Positions 1 to 12,217 of a stretch of 64,000 nucleotides of DNA are shown here, piece by piece. Source of the DNA: Pseudophaeomoniella oleicola (Eukaryota; Ascomycota; Eurotiomycetes; Phaeomoniellales; Phaeomoniellaceae). Position 1 is the stretch's first letter, and each line of letters opens with the position of its first letter. The notes under the pieces were generated by a model, which saw only the letters and a list, made by a program, of their open reading frames with translations, was not told where the DNA came from and did no database searches. The position numbers were made by a program, and so were the translations under genes. The stretch is from assembly GCA_003868215.1 (NCBI GenBank), contig QWDQ01000055.1:121341-185340 (forward strand), read 5' to 3'.

Positions 1-1881
1 TCAAGCTTGCTCGATAGATGAAATGTCTTGCGCAACAATGGTGATGAAGCTAGGAAATAATAGAAGTTCAATATGCTGGCAATGGCAGACAGAGTGGGGG
101 CGATGACCATCGACAGGATCTCAGCATCGGTGTTGGAGAATGCCGAGATATCCCAGAAGATCTCATCGGACAGCCCAGTGATAAGATTTGGGTCGGCGAA
201 GAGTCTTGCTTCTGTAGCAGCTTCACCTTCTCCCAATGATTGAGCTCTTAGTATTTCGTTTTTGAGCCAGCTAATTGAGCTTCCCTTCAAGAGCAGACGT
301 GGGCCCGATTCTGTTATCTTGAGAAATGACCTTATCATCTCCAATCTGACTTTCTCATCTGGGTGGCTGGTCAACGCGGTTTGAACGAGAACATGACTAG
401 TGTAGCGCCACTGAGGGTCGGGACTGTCTGCGGACAAGTTGATGAATGGCTTGGCGTAGCTCAAAAATTGATCAAAGGATGGGGACGCCGTAAGGAGGTC
501 TTCTCCAGCCACAGCTCGAAGATTGATAGCAAGAAGAGCATCAATAACAGACTGGCTGTTCCCCATAAAAGAATCACCCAAAAGGAACCGCCCGTTGAGT
601 TCTGAAAGGACCGACAACCCATCAAATGTTACAGGGGCAGCCTGGACTGCGGGATGGCATATGGGAGATGTCTTGTATGCTGCAAGGAAAGCCAAGGATC
701 CCGTAGCTGAGAATGGTATGTCTTTGGGACTTGTAGGATATTCGCTTGGCGACCCAGGATCTTCTGCGGATTCATGGGGTAGGTCATCCGAACTCGAAGG
801 GATCAGATCGTTGATCACAGCGTTTGGATGTAGCCCTAAAAGCAAGCAAGTCTCCTAGTGCAGTGTTAGTGAGTGTGCAGTATCATCTGTGATCGCAACC
901 GACCAAGATCTTTTCCATTGTAGAGTTTCTCTGTTGGAGAGCCACTTCCCTCCGAAATCGTTCTGTGCATGTAGTAGAGCCTGGTACAAGCTTGTCTGGA
1001 AAGGTAGATTCTCGCACCCTTGTGGACCAAGCGAGTCCTTCATACTCTCCAGTCAGACTGTCAACGTAGTCTTCGCATATTTCCAGTACAACTGCTTGAA
1101 ACAGTCTGTGAATGAGTGCTTTCTCGTCTGCAGACAATGGTTCAGACAGCAAATCACCCTCTGGATCTGGTAACGATACTTGTTGTACTTGTACTTGGGC
1201 TGTGGAAGTCTCGCTGGCTCCACGGGGAGGTAGAACTGGTTTCTTGCGACCGGAAAGTGTCTTTATGAAGTCGAGAAAGAGCAATGTTGTTTCGGTGGTA
1301 ATATTGCGGCGATAAGCGGCCAGCGCCGGGGGTAGCGACGTCGCTAGGAACCGACTCGGGAACTTGGTCTTGATACGTGGGTGTAATATGGCAAGCATTG
1401 AAAGCAGCGTAGTGAATGCAATGCTGTTATTACGATCTTCATTGCTCTGACTTTCCTCAACGACCTCTGCGCCAGTAGAGACCTCTGGCTGCGGCATACC
1501 ATCTAGAACCATATCTCCTAGGTGAATTCTCTCAGCCTCACCTTGAAAGGTTGGAAGACCGCCATCGTTGGAGGACTGGTCTTGCACCTCGGCGTCCTTA
1601 ACAAGTGTGTCTAGATATTCAGTCACTCTGATGATGACTTCTCGCGGATTGCCTTTCCTTGCAATTAAGTCAAGGCATTCTTTCGAAGCGGGCAACATAG
1701 GTACGAGAAGGTGAACAAGATCCCAACCGATGTTTTCAGTCAAGGTGTCATCTTGCAAGACCTTCAATAGTGAAGGCAGCCTTTCGACCGTCAATTGGTA
1801 CTCCAGAATGGTCAAATAAGTGATATAATCCGTCTCCGGGGGTACCGCTTTGAGCACTGGATTGTCTTCCTCAGCAGGCAT
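1..1881 (-). CDS. Ybp1/glomulin (ALF4)-family protein, partial at window edge
   Basis: The family includes yeast Ybp1/Ybp2, which bind the oxidative-stress factor Yap1, and plant/animal ALF4/glomulin, all alpha-helical repeat proteins. Exon 1 runs from 1881 to 904, an intron of 49 bp follows (903-855, phase 0, acceptor CACTAG), and exon 2 is open from 854 to the window edge, so the C-terminus is missing. The frame extends upstream to 1953 but only from a GTG; the first ATG gives an N-terminus MPAEEDNPVLK and is preferred. The protein is Leu-rich and helical throughout, with an acidic Ser-rich loop (SSSDDLPHESAEDP) just after the intron. No catalytic motif is expected. Family assignment rests on recalled resemblance (the N-terminal YLTILEYQL and the helical segments around LLAINLRAVAGEDLLTASPSF) and is moderately certain; a role in Yap1 signalling is inference. 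Confidence 0.7.
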
Positions 1882-4800
1882 CGTTGCACGAGAGCAATGT
1901 GCAGCACTTGGTCGGAGATGGGTTTTTGTTATCGAGGCTTGCGTCAAGGCCACAACGACTTTGATGAAGCAGGATTATTGATAATTGTTGTCAATCGTTG
2001 CAACATATTACATTGTAGTTGCTACCTTACTCATGTCTTGGCGGTGAACTTCTATTAGGATCTTACAATGCCTGCCTGCCAATACTTCACGGCAGAAAAC
2101 ATGTTCTATATCTTATGTATATTCATTACTACTGACTCACTGTGACATTCCGTCTGGTATCATGACCCCGGAAACCACTATTAACTTCTGCTCTGTCTTT
2201 AGGGCAAGTTCATGAGCATGAGCATATTGGTTCTGACGTGGACAGTATCTCCAGCAACCAGCGATACTGATAAAGAAGGAGATCTGCAGCTTTATATGAC
2301 CCCACGATGGCTTAAGTTATCGGCAGCTTTACAGGAACCAGAATTGCTGATCGTGTCGGTCTGAGTGCATGGAGGTCGACTACTCGAGTGCAGTCGGTAT
2401 AGGATCACATTCAAAGCGAAGGCGCTGGCTTTTAGGCATCAAACATTAAGACTGCTGGGCCACATAGCTTCACAACACCTTCTTGTAAGCGAGCGCGCGG
2501 TTCAGCGGGATATTCTCAATAATCCGCGCGTCGAGCAAGGTCCGAACGTGGTTCGCTTCCGTGTTGGGTCCCATAAATTAATCTCCGGTGGCTAGAAGCT
2601 CAGAGACGCATCATTCCGCCAGCAGAGAGAAGGAAAACGTGGCGATGACAGCCATGTTGTTCTTCGTTGTCGCATATTCGATCGGTTCGATCTTAAGCGA
2701 GACGCAGGAACGCCTCTCAGTCTACAAGGCAAAGTACGGGTCATCAACTAGGCCACAGGGTAGGGGACCCTGATTCAATTCAGAGGGCCATCGTAAGCAT
2801 AGGAAGACTCATCGTGCATTCCCCGGACAAGACGCAATGACTACGACTACGACGATTGAGGCAGATTACCGTCGGCCGTGGTTGAAGGTGTTAGAGTTAG
2901 ATCTGTTGAATGCACGTCGAGGCACGACTTTCCTTCAGGTCTGTACCAGAAGAAATATACCTTGGGTCCCCGACTGAAAGTCAAAGTTCCACAAGCCATG
3001 CGATGAGCAATATCCCAAAAGAGCGGGAATTTTCTATGTCCGGCATCCGCCTTGGGCCCGATCATACTGCAACGTATATGGTCCGTAAGCTATGTCAGAA
3101 CTACGGGTCCCAGGAAGCGGTTAAGCGGCCGATTTTCTCGTGTCGTCTGCTCTGGCTGGCCCTGCCGCCTGGAGCTGCCTGCGCTGATTCACAACGTGAA
3201 AGCTTCACAGGGTGCCAATTACGGGATGCAAGGCCTAGTGTATAAACCGTTCAAGAAGTCCTCATAGTGGGCGACGGAAGATTCCCTGTTCGCGTGAAAC
3301 CTCGGCCTCGGGAACCAACTCTGAGTCCTTACTCGCCAGCTCCCGAGCATCAGTGGGCCCAAAGCCCAGCTGCACTTGTTATGTTACTACGTAGTACTAC
3401 GTGAGCAATGTGGATTAACGAACATCGACGGCGTGACGGCACGGCGGCTTCAGGATTTTCGAGCTTCCCCCATATCCACGTCTCCTTACTTCATCGTCTT
3501 TCATGATCAACAGTCACTCGGCATGAGAACAGGGAATGAGTCCCAGGAATTGCTTAGCTAACGCGTTGCAGATACTGGGATTCCCGCAATTCACAAAGCT
3601 CTAAGATGTCAACTGTCCGTATTCGTATAATACTGTGCTGAACAGATGTCGTCTCCGTTCTGCACTAGGGAAGGTTACACCAGGGGTCACCATCTGCCAG
3701 TGAGCTAAGAAATGCTCCGAAATACAACTTAAGGTCATCTTGTCCAGGGTACTGTACTGTTTTGCGATACTAAGAATAGGTTACTGAACATACTGATCTC
3801 GCTTATTTACGAATCGAAGATGTTTACTCGGCAGTTTGCATTCATCAGACCACAATAGGACTGGATCTGGGTTAGCACGACAAGATCTCCGGCAGTACTA
3901 CGTATTGGAGCGTTGAAAGGAGCGTATTCCCTGAAGCAGCAGAGCTTAAGTGTGAGTTTGCCGGGGGTCATGGACCAGGGGATTATGTCGTACTGCTCGA
4001 CTGTTGTAAATATGGTACCTATGGTACCTATGCATGGATGACAGACTCGTGCAAGGTCTATTCGGGGGTTCTATTATTGGCCTTTGAAAGAGGGTAGTTC
4101 GCTTAGCCATCAGCCTCCCAAGCGAAGGAACATGAAGCTGCTGGTAACTCGCGGGATATTTTGACGGACGTGACCATCGGGAGCTGTGCAAGTGAAGGCT
4201 GATGCTTGGTTCTGGCGAGCTGGTTCTGTTAGGGATTGATACACTTCGATCGCTCTTTCGATGGATCATCGTGTTATTGCCCTGGACCATATATCACTAG
4301 GTAGTATGGACCTAAGTCGCCCTGGGCTACAAGAACTATTCAATAGACCACGACGATCAAGTTGGCTAATACGATTCAATCCTTTCCCAGAGGAGGTTTA
4401 TTGACATCCGAATCAAGAAGCGATGAAGATCTCAATCGACATGTTCCCTGTTTATTCGATGCTTTTCTGAACATAGTTACTTTGGTACATCGTTCCCTTT
4501 TGGCCTCGAAGCTTCTTTTTGCCTTGAATCCCAAATGTAATTCCCATCTTTTTCCCTTTTTTTGTGGTTTTTTTTTTCCTTCTTCTTTCCTTCTTTCCGG
4601 ATGAGAAGTTTCGTGTCCACAAGGACTGGGGATCCTCTCTTGACGCTTTTCCATAATCTGCAATCATTCGTCTTTTTTCTCTCTCTTCTCGCTCCTCTTC
4701 AATTTGGTTGTATAGTCCAAGGTCTTGCGATTGGTCGATCATGATACCTAAGCTCAACGACAGAGAAAGTAATACGTATACGATCACTTCAGACCTGTCG

Positions 4801-6646
4801 CACGTCCTTTTCCACGCGTACGATGTAAGCAAGCAAGCAAGCCTCGTCTCAGAATATCCGGTCTCCCACGCGTGTGACCCAAATCATGCAGGTCTTGCAT
4901 CGAGGGTCATGGTATGGTCACCTTTAAATCATAGCCCTTCGTCTCTTCTCTTCCACACCGAGACAAAGAGGAAACAACAGGCTACTGTATACCGTAACTA
5001 CTACGATACTACGTATCCGAATGCTCGCCGACTTGAGTGGATGCCACTAAAATCCTTCGTGCAAGTCTACGAACAGCCTCTCGGAACATAATCAATTCCC
5101 CCAGAGTGCCACAATTCCCAGGACAATTTACTTTCCATGCCGAATTGGTAAATCATCTTATGGTCCCGGCCTAGGCGACTAGACGATCAATCGGACAACG
5201 GCGAGCACGGTTCAGCGATCTTCAAATTTCATTTATTTGCCCCTGTCTTGCCCACACCACCGTTGGCGTCCAACCAGCTATCCCTCTATGGAATCCTTAC
5301 TAGCCTAAGCAGTCTTTGGTTCCCCGCCAATACCTGTTGATAGTACCAACTTCCGGACGCCCATTTGGATCGTTGAACTTGTGGAAGGCCCGATACTAAG
5401 TCGGGACACTATGGATAAACGAAGGCTTGCCGGATCCTTGATAGATCGACCAATTCGTCCAGCAGTCCTCGCTTCCATACCAGGGTTGCTCCAAAAGGGA
5501 AATCACCCATGATCCTTTCTAAACTTTGCTAGGCTCAGCCGGACATGAGAGGGCCCTCCGTCCCATTCCCCGTACCAGCCGCCATATCATTCTTGCTGCT
5601 CAGTGTTCGGTCCCAGAGCGTCGGCCTTCCATGTGACATATTCACTGACCTATTGGCCTTGCTTTGGTCGCCTCTGGAGCGGGTAAATACAAGCTTGGAA
5701 GGCCAGTCCCTATCACATCCACCGAGCGCCATGTCCAACTTCACAGACAGATCCCCCCCCCTTCTTTAAGTCTACAACCGAAAAGCCCCCATGCTTTTAC
5801 CATGCTGCGGCTGCATGTCCTGTTCATCAAATGCCACTTCCGATTAGTATCCACCTTCAGCGTGGCCCGATTGACAGCGGCAAGCCCGTCCTAAAATTCC
5901 GTCAGACAAGCTTGGGAGGCGCTCCCATGCACGACTTGTCCATCAAGGGCTGGCCTAGCATAGTATTCCCTTTTCGTACTCACTTATGGTCTGATGCCCG
6001 CCTTGACCGTCCGTGCTATTGGACTGAGCCGTGGTCTGGCTCAAAAAGGCAATCGTTTTACTATTGTCTTTCCTAGCCTTGGATTTCCCTTATTGCTTAT
6101 TGGTCGTGTACTGGTAGATTTTTCACTTCATCCTATGAACTCATCTCATCGTCGACCTCGTTCTTCCTCGTTTCGCTTGATCGGTCTTTTTGTTCCATCG
6201 TAGGTGAATGCGACCAACTTCTCATACATCTACTGAGCCTGGAGACTTCATGACAGAGTCCCTCTTTTGAATCGCAACATCATTCGGTGGTGAGAATTGG
6301 TCTGAGCAACCATAATAAATCAAGGCGGCGTACTTCGGTGCTTTGAGTCGGAATTGAGCTTTGAGAATTTGACGTAAGTAGCTCAGTTCATGTTCCCTAC
6401 ATCTCGCGAATGGCTCTCTAGTTGCACTTGCCTCCTTGGATTACCAACAACAATGTGACCTGCTCCTCGGAATGAATATTTGGACGCTGACCTCTCGATA
6501 TAGGGCTTTCGTCTTGTTGCATTGGAGGTCTACAGTAACGGAGCATCAGCAACTCTCAATCTCCAGGTATTTCGTATTGTATCAGGCATACTCTAGTGCC
6601 TCCTTTACGAATATCTTCGCATGCTCCTAATGACCTTGGGCACCTC
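1882..6646. other. 4.8-kb gene-poor region, probable long leader of the next gene
   Basis: No reading frame here has family resemblance or a convincing splice structure; all open frames are under about 130 codons. The part from about 4540 to 4700 is strongly pyrimidine-rich on the + strand, with T runs and TTCC repeats, as often seen in long promoters and 5' leaders of fungal regulator genes. GTAAGT-like donors near 6374 and several TTNCAG sites before 6647 would allow a 5' UTR intron. Palindromic ACTACGTAGT-type motifs occur near 3384, 3894 and 4995. Confidence 0.5.
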
Positions 6647-8179
6647 ATGCACTTCTTATCAGCACACAATCCACCTTTGCCTTCTCCGCCTCCCGTGAAA
6701 CCTGGATTTGGCTCCGATCCCTTGAGATTCACCTTGAACCTGGGGTCGTTCAAAGGTGTTGAATTCCCGGCTGCGGCCTCTTTACCCTCCCCTCCTATGT
6801 CAGGATCTCCCCCTCCTCCGACGCCGCCGCATCTTTCGCAGACATCAAGCCGTCGTCGTAAGCGTTCTGATTCCTCGGAGTCCTATCAAGTCCAGCACCC
6901 GCAACCACCACATCCGGCGTATGGTGTCTCGAGACCAATTTATCCCCCCCTTCCAACTCAACCACACGCACTGCCCTCGTTTCCGGGTGGTATATCAGCT
7001 CCAGTTCCTTCATTTCCGACCGCGTACCCTCACTCGAGCACATTTCAGCAGGGTTATCCTAATGTGTATGTTGGGCCACCGGTACAAATTCAGGGCCCAT
7101 CATTTCTGCCGCCAGGACAGACTCTACTTTCCCAATCGGACGCTCCGACTGCACGTGCGACCCGCAAGCCAAAAGCACACGTAGCATCAGCGTGTGTGAA
7201 CTGCAAAAAGAAGCACCTCAGATGTGACAACGGAAGACCTTGCCGTCGTTGCATTCAAGCTGGGAAAGAGGTATGTAGAATACTTTGTATTGAAGCCTGT
7301 TTTGCTGACTACCTTCAGGATACATGCGTAGACGTGACGCACAAGAAACGAGGGCGACCGCCTCTAAAGGCGGATGACAATCAACCACGGAGACCATATG
7401 AAACTTCTATGGGGTCGCTGACGACTTCTGTCCTCGCGCCTTCTAGGCCACCTTCCAGTGCTCCACCAAGTATTTCCCAACATTCAGCATTGCCTGATCC
7501 GCGTGGGCTACGACCCGAATCAATTTCAGGAGAGCCGGAGCTTAGACGGAGGCCACCACCCTTGTTTCAGCCTTCTCAACCTCCACCGCCACCGCGTCAG
7601 CACTACGGAGAAGGCCAGCCTACGCCATCAGGAGGGTCGGGCCATCGCCATTTTCCGAGTGAGTCATCATCTGGATCGACTAGGCCTCCTTCGCCTTATA
7701 TCATCTCTCCTTTCAATTCGCCGCCTGGAATCGGCCAGTCACGATTCGAGCCTTATGGGAGATATTATCCAGCACCATCTGGCTACGCAAACTTAATGCC
7801 ATATCCGGTTTCACCCGACCGTCGTTACTACCAGTCCATCGCCTCAGTAACAACATCGGGTCCTCCTGGACGCCCAACCTCATACCCAGATTCATCGCCT
7901 CAGGATCGACCTTTGCCAAGCGTAAACATGCAACTACCACCTCTTCAGCATAGCCAGCCTGCGCAATATCATCATCCAGCAGCCACGTCAGGATCGACTC
8001 AGCGTCCTCTTGCTCCTGCGCCCTTGATGGGACCCCCAATATTACAACCTCCACCTAGCGCATCTACGCAGCGACGACCAGAGCAACTTCAGAGCGATGA
8101 TGGTTCTGACACCCGTTCTGCGAAACGGCAACGAATGGACCTGGGGAACATGCTTTCGCGGACAGAACCACCACGCTGA
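6647..8179 (+). CDS. Zn2Cys6 transcription factor with proline-rich flanks
   Basis: Nuclear DNA-binding regulator of the fungal GAL4 class. After removing a 48-bp intron (7271-7318, GTATGT..TTCAG) the protein is 494 residues. The zinc cluster is complete: Cys183-x2-Cys186-x6-Cys193-x5-Cys199-x2-Cys202-x8-Cys211, followed directly by a basic KKRGRPP segment that resembles an AT-hook. The intron lies between the fifth and sixth cysteines. Residues before and after are Pro/Ser/Gln-rich and look disordered; no fungal_trans middle domain is visible. The open frame begins upstream at 6596 with GTG, but 6647 is the first ATG (MHFLSAHNPP). The zinc cluster ending in HKKRGRPP resembles regulators of the ERT1/AcuK/Rds2 type, but the rest does not allow a firm assignment. 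The long gene-poor region upstream fits a highly regulated gene. Confidence 0.85.
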   Translation: MHFLSAHNPPLPSPPPVKPGFGSDPLRFTLNLGSFKGVEFPAAASLPSPPMSGSPPPPTPPHLSQTSSRRRKRSDSSESYQVQHPQPPHPAYGVSRPIYPPLPTQPHALPSFPGGISAPVPSFPTAYPHSSTFQQGYPNVYVGPPVQIQGPSFLPPGQTLLSQSDAPTARATRKPKAHVASACVNCKKKHLRCDNGRPCRRCIQAGKEVCRILCIEACFADYLQDTCVDVTHKKRGRPPLKADDNQPRRPYETSMGSLTTSVLAPSRPPSSAPPSISQHSALPDPRGLRPESISGEPELRRRPPPLFQPSQPPPPPRQHYGEGQPTPSGGSGHRHFPSESSSGSTRPPSPYIISPFNSPPGIGQSRFEPYGRYYPAPSGYANLMPYPVSPDRRYYQSIASVTTSGPPGRPTSYPDSSPQDRPLPSVNMQLPPLQHSQPAQYHHPAATSGSTQRPLAPAPLMGPPILQPPPSASTQRRPEQLQSDDGSDTRSAKRQRMDLGNMLSRTEPPR

Positions 8180-9382
8180 GACATAGCGCCGAATACTTTT
8201 GGTTTCTTGGGCAACATAGTTCACTAGAATCTCATTCGATACACGGAAGCCCTGGAATTGGGGACAAGGGAAGGCGGAAAATCTCAATTTCCTCCCCTTG
8301 GCTCATACGGACCCATCTCTCGTTTTTCTTTCGGGTCATCTGTTACGACATGCGCAGCTCTAGACCATCAGAGACGAACTCACACCACTTCTCACTATCG
8401 GGATATTGCAGCAATTACTCGTGGGAGAAGAAGAGAGCGAAAATACGACGAATTAGACCGCACAACTATCGTTATTACCCTTTTTCCTTTCTCTATTTAT
8501 CTTTTGGCATTCTCATCTGTAAATGATACCCCCGTTTAATATTGTTCATGTACATCTATACTCTATTTTCCTTTTTTACGGATACGTACATAATGTTTAT
8601 CTTCTCGTTGGATCAAAAAACCTTCTGGTGATCCTTGCCTTCTTCCAGCAGTACCCGTCTTTTCTCTCTTTGGGAAATATTGAGCACTGGTATCAGAAGA
8701 TGTAAATTTTTGAACATGTTATGGCGCTCTTTTTTGTATATAATGTCCGAATTGAGGCACATATGGACCTGCTAGGTACCTACCTAGGCGGGTGCGTGTA
8801 TGGTTTCGAGAACAGGGGGAAAAAGAATGGGCTTGAACTGGGGTTTCCGGCAAGTTTTGCCGCGAGATATGAAGAGAGGGGGAGAGAGAGAGGATGAAGA
8901 GTCTCTAATTTCTCCTTTTCTCTTTGGAGACATGAAATAAAAATCAAACGAAGACTTACTCAGGATCACCATATCTGTGCTTATTGACGACAAGGCTGCA
9001 TACGACGAGGCTGCATACGACGAGGCTGCATACTATTTTGAAAAGTCTTTCACATGATCCCGATATCTTTGGGTCTTGAATCGGGTTTACACACACGAAT
9101 GATTCGACAGGATAACTTTTTTTCACGTGACAACTAGGAAAGCAGATGGGACAGGATACTTCGAGTATAGTACATTAGATACCTACCCACCGATAAATAG
9201 ATACCTCATATATAGGTACATAGTAGAATCTACGAGCAATCGAAATACACGACGTGAGAAAAGAATCTTTCTTTCTTGGAAAGGGATTGGAACAAACAGC
9301 CTGATTAATCTATCAAAGTAAGGATAGGTTGTCAATTTGAGATACGTGATGCGGGCTACAGGTAGATAGTAAGTAGCAGCAA
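8180..9382. other. Convergent intergenic region, 3' ends of the TF and DBP4 genes
   Basis: No gene seen. It holds the 3' UTRs of two convergent genes, T-rich stretches around 8460-8700, a purine-rich tract at 8870-8900 and a 15-bp triplicated repeat. A near-palindromic TAGGTACCTACCTAGG lies at about 8774-8789. Confidence 0.5.
8989..9033. repeat. Three tandem copies of a 15-bp unit
   Basis: The unit gacgaggctgcatac occurs three times head to tail; the first copy differs by one base (gacaagg). It is intergenic, so it does not encode a protein repeat here. It is likely a replication-slippage minisatellite and could vary in length between strains. Confidence 0.9.
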
Positions 9383-11920
9383 TCAGCCACGTAAAACGCC
9401 CAAGGCCATTGCTTCAAGATCTTCGACTGTCTGAGGACCTCGTTCGTCGTCGTCTACTTCGTCTGCTGCAGCAGCGCGGGCCTTCGCAGTCTTTCTCTTG
9501 GACTTTCCACCCCGAATTGTAGTAGATACGTCTTCATCGCCGGAAGAGGCGTCTTGGAACCACTTCTTCGGTTTTTTCTTCGCGGGAGCCTCGATATCTT
9601 CTCCATCGACGACATCATCATCGTTTCGGTAATCCAGGGTGTCGAGGTCGACGCCGATGTCTTCGGCGGCGGGATCGACGACGGCAGAGCGCCGGCCTCC
9701 AGCTTCGGCCTTTTCACGTTCTTTTCGTTTGATCTTCTTCTCCCTGCGTTTCTGTTTCAACAGTTCTTTGTCGGCGTCGTCGATGTCGGCGATCCACTGT
9801 CTCTCTCCTTCGAGGAATGCTTCACGTTGCGTGTCAGCAGATCCCTTCTTGGCGAATTCTTCTTCTCTTTCGTAGTATTCGGCTTCGTGACCCAGACCTT
9901 CGTCGTCGAAATGCATGTGAGAACCATGACCTTTGAATTTGAGGAGGGCTTTCTTGGACTTGAGGAGCTTTGCGCGGCGATTAGAGTCGATAACCAGGGT
10001 TTCATCTGGTTTGTTGGATAGTTGTATCTTCTTCGGCTCGCTGCGTATTTCACCATTTGGAAGCACAATGGGCTTCGGTAACTTCGTAGTACTAATCTGA
10101 GTACCTTCCTGCTCAGAAGCAAATTCACCTTGATCGAGACCTTCGTCGCCGGCCTCGAAGCGCCTCTTGACGGCAAGGAAGTCACCCTCGTCGTCCTCAT
10201 CGCCTGCAGTCCCATTCACGCCATCAGTCCTGGGTTGGATCTCTTGCTCAATCATCTTGGAGTAATGAGGTGCAAGGATATCCTGGTTCGTACGTTCGAA
10301 CATTCGATCATATTTCGTCCGCACGTTCTGTTTTCTATCCGTCTTTTCCCCTTCGTCTTCGGATCCGGAGGTCTCTGCTAGCGCTCTTGGTCTGTTCTTC
10401 AGCTTCTTTGCGTCTTCACCTTTTACGAACTTCACACGGGGGGTCCCTGGGAGTCCCATACTCGTTGCATACTCGTCTAACGATAACTCTTTGACCTTGA
10501 ATATGTCTTTGCTCTTCTGTATGTAGACTGAACGCACATAACTCATGAAAGCTTTCTGACCAAGATATTTCAGCTCGGGATCTTTAAAACACATGTTCTG
10601 CAACTGGCTTTTGATGCTGGTTTGCTTCTTTTGTCGAATGTTGATCTTCTCAAGACTGATCTTCTTGGCTTCAAGCGCCTTGAGCATTCCGTCTTCCTCG
10701 CTCGGGTCGAGAAATAGGACTGCCCTACCATCGCTGTTGTACCGTGCTGTTCGACCCACTCTGTGAATATAAGTATCCACATCTTCGGGACAGTCGACTT
10801 GAACAACCCAGTCCACCGCTGGGAAATCGAGACCTCGGGCAGCCACGTCTGTTGCAAACAAGACGGCACTTTGGCTCCTGGAGAACCGTGTAGTAACGTC
10901 AAGACGTGCTGTTTGTTTTTGACGGCCGTGCACGTGCAGCAAGGGTATACCAGGCTGCATATGACGGAAGGACTCATAGACAAACCGTACCTGCTTTCCG
11001 CTGCTCAAGAATACCAAGGTCTTTGACTTCAAATTTGATCTGATGAACGACCAAAGAACATCTAATTTTTCTGGAAGCGGAGTGACAACGTAGTTCTGTT
11101 GGAGCTTTTCTGGCGTCACCGGCTCACCGTGTTTGCCGGCTTCGTTGACCGATACGAACTGCGGGTCCTTCAGGCTCAAGCGAGCCAGATCGCTCACACG
11201 CTTGGTCTGTGTAGCTGAAAATAGCATTGTCTGCCTTTGTCCAGCTGGGGGCAAGTGCTCAATTATAGCGTCAACAGTCTCCCGGAACCCCATATCCATG
11301 ATCCTATCCGCCTCATCAAGGACCAACATTTGTAGATTCCCTACATCAAGCTCCGCCGTCTGGTCCATGTGCTGTAGCATACGCCCGGGAGTCGCAACAA
11401 GAATGTTCATTCTGCCTAACCTCTCCCGCTCCTCTTGTAATGACTTGCCTCCGATGACCAATCCGGCTGAGAATGTGTGATTTCGACCAATTTTCCGTAG
11501 AACTCCGAATGTCTGGATGGCCAGCTCCCGAGTTGGCGAGAGTACTAGCGCACCCAAGCCATCATACTCTGTCCACTTCTTGCGATATAAGTTCTCCAGT
11601 ACTGGTATCAGGAAAGCCAACGTCTTGCCAGAGCCTGTTCTGGCAGCCCCCAGAATATCATTGCCTCGAAGAGCTGAAGGAACCGCTTGCACTTGGATAG
11701 GAGTCATGGTCTCAAAGGATGATGCTTTCAAGCCGGATTGTGTAGGCGACGACAATGGCAGCTCCTTGAATTCTGTGGGAGGTTCATCACCCGCATCGAA
11801 TTCATCGACCTGGCGCTGGAGGGAGGTAACATCTTCTTCGTCTCGCTTCCTCTTGAGTGGCCGGGGTGGAGGTCGATTCTTCGATGACTTCGAACCACCT
11901 CTTCGAAGCCCTGGCGCCAT
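9383..11920 (-). CDS. DBP4: ATP-dependent RNA helicase Dbp4 (DDX10 family)
   Basis: DEAD-box helicase of the nucleolus; yeast Dbp4/Hca4 acts in early 18S rRNA processing, releasing the U14 snoRNA from pre-ribosomes. It is a single exon of 845 residues, a normal family length. Visible motifs: Q-motif region around 52-77 (FKELPLS..MTPIQ), Walker A AARTGSGKT at 92-100, PTREL at 129-133, DEAD at 202-205, SAT at 235-237, and in the second RecA lobe the Dbp4-like HVHGRQKQTARLD and DFPAVDWVVQVDCPED followed by HRVGRTAR. The C-terminal third is highly charged with Lys- and Asp/Glu-rich blocks, also typical. It is divergent from SEN54, with about 300 bp between the two start codons, so they may share a promoter. 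Assignment to Dbp4 rather than Drs1 or Has1 rests on the lobe-2 signature. Confidence 0.95.
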   Translation of the reverse strand: MAPGLRRGGSKSSKNRPPPRPLKRKRDEEDVTSLQRQVDEFDAGDEPPTEFKELPLSSPTQSGLKASSFETMTPIQVQAVPSALRGNDILGAARTGSGKTLAFLIPVLENLYRKKWTEYDGLGALVLSPTRELAIQTFGVLRKIGRNHTFSAGLVIGGKSLQEERERLGRMNILVATPGRMLQHMDQTAELDVGNLQMLVLDEADRIMDMGFRETVDAIIEHLPPAGQRQTMLFSATQTKRVSDLARLSLKDPQFVSVNEAGKHGEPVTPEKLQQNYVVTPLPEKLDVLWSFIRSNLKSKTLVFLSSGKQVRFVYESFRHMQPGIPLLHVHGRQKQTARLDVTTRFSRSQSAVLFATDVAARGLDFPAVDWVVQVDCPEDVDTYIHRVGRTARYNSDGRAVLFLDPSEEDGMLKALEAKKISLEKINIRQKKQTSIKSQLQNMCFKDPELKYLGQKAFMSYVRSVYIQKSKDIFKVKELSLDEYATSMGLPGTPRVKFVKGEDAKKLKNRPRALAETSGSEDEGEKTDRKQNVRTKYDRMFERTNQDILAPHYSKMIEQEIQPRTDGVNGTAGDEDDEGDFLAVKRRFEAGDEGLDQGEFASEQEGTQISTTKLPKPIVLPNGEIRSEPKKIQLSNKPDETLVIDSNRRAKLLKSKKALLKFKGHGSHMHFDDEGLGHEAEYYEREEEFAKKGSADTQREAFLEGERQWIADIDDADKELLKQKRREKKIKRKEREKAEAGGRRSAVVDPAAEDIGVDLDTLDYRNDDDVVDGEDIEAPAKKKPKKWFQDASSGDEDVSTTIRGGKSKRKTAKARAAAADEVDDDERGPQTVEDLEAMALGVLRG

Positions 11921-12217
11921 GTCTAAGTCTCAGGTCGTACGTGGTTACGTCCACAGATCGCAATTTGCAGCTTGTCCGCTTGTTACTGTAGATATCGATC
12001 TCAAAAAATTTATATGGGCCTGCGGCGATAGTCGAGATTTCGCGAGAATCATCCCCACATTCGGTCTGATACGAATGGAGCGGATTCTTACTTATGCGTT
12101 TGATGTAGACAATCTTTCAGCGTTGACTACAATACACACACCGCAACAGTACAGCATGGGGATGTTCTTGTATTATTCTGCAGTTGCTGATACACATGCT
12201 CATTGAGAACAGTAATC

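Noticed and set aside
3946-4290. 114-codon minus-strand frame in the gene-poor region
   Set aside because: Low-complexity His/Ser/Arg-rich composition, no homology signal, no splice context.
9554-10021. 155-codon frame antisense to DBP4
   Set aside because: It lies opposite the charged C-terminal region of DBP4; Phe/Val runs are the mirror of Lys/Asp/Glu codons.
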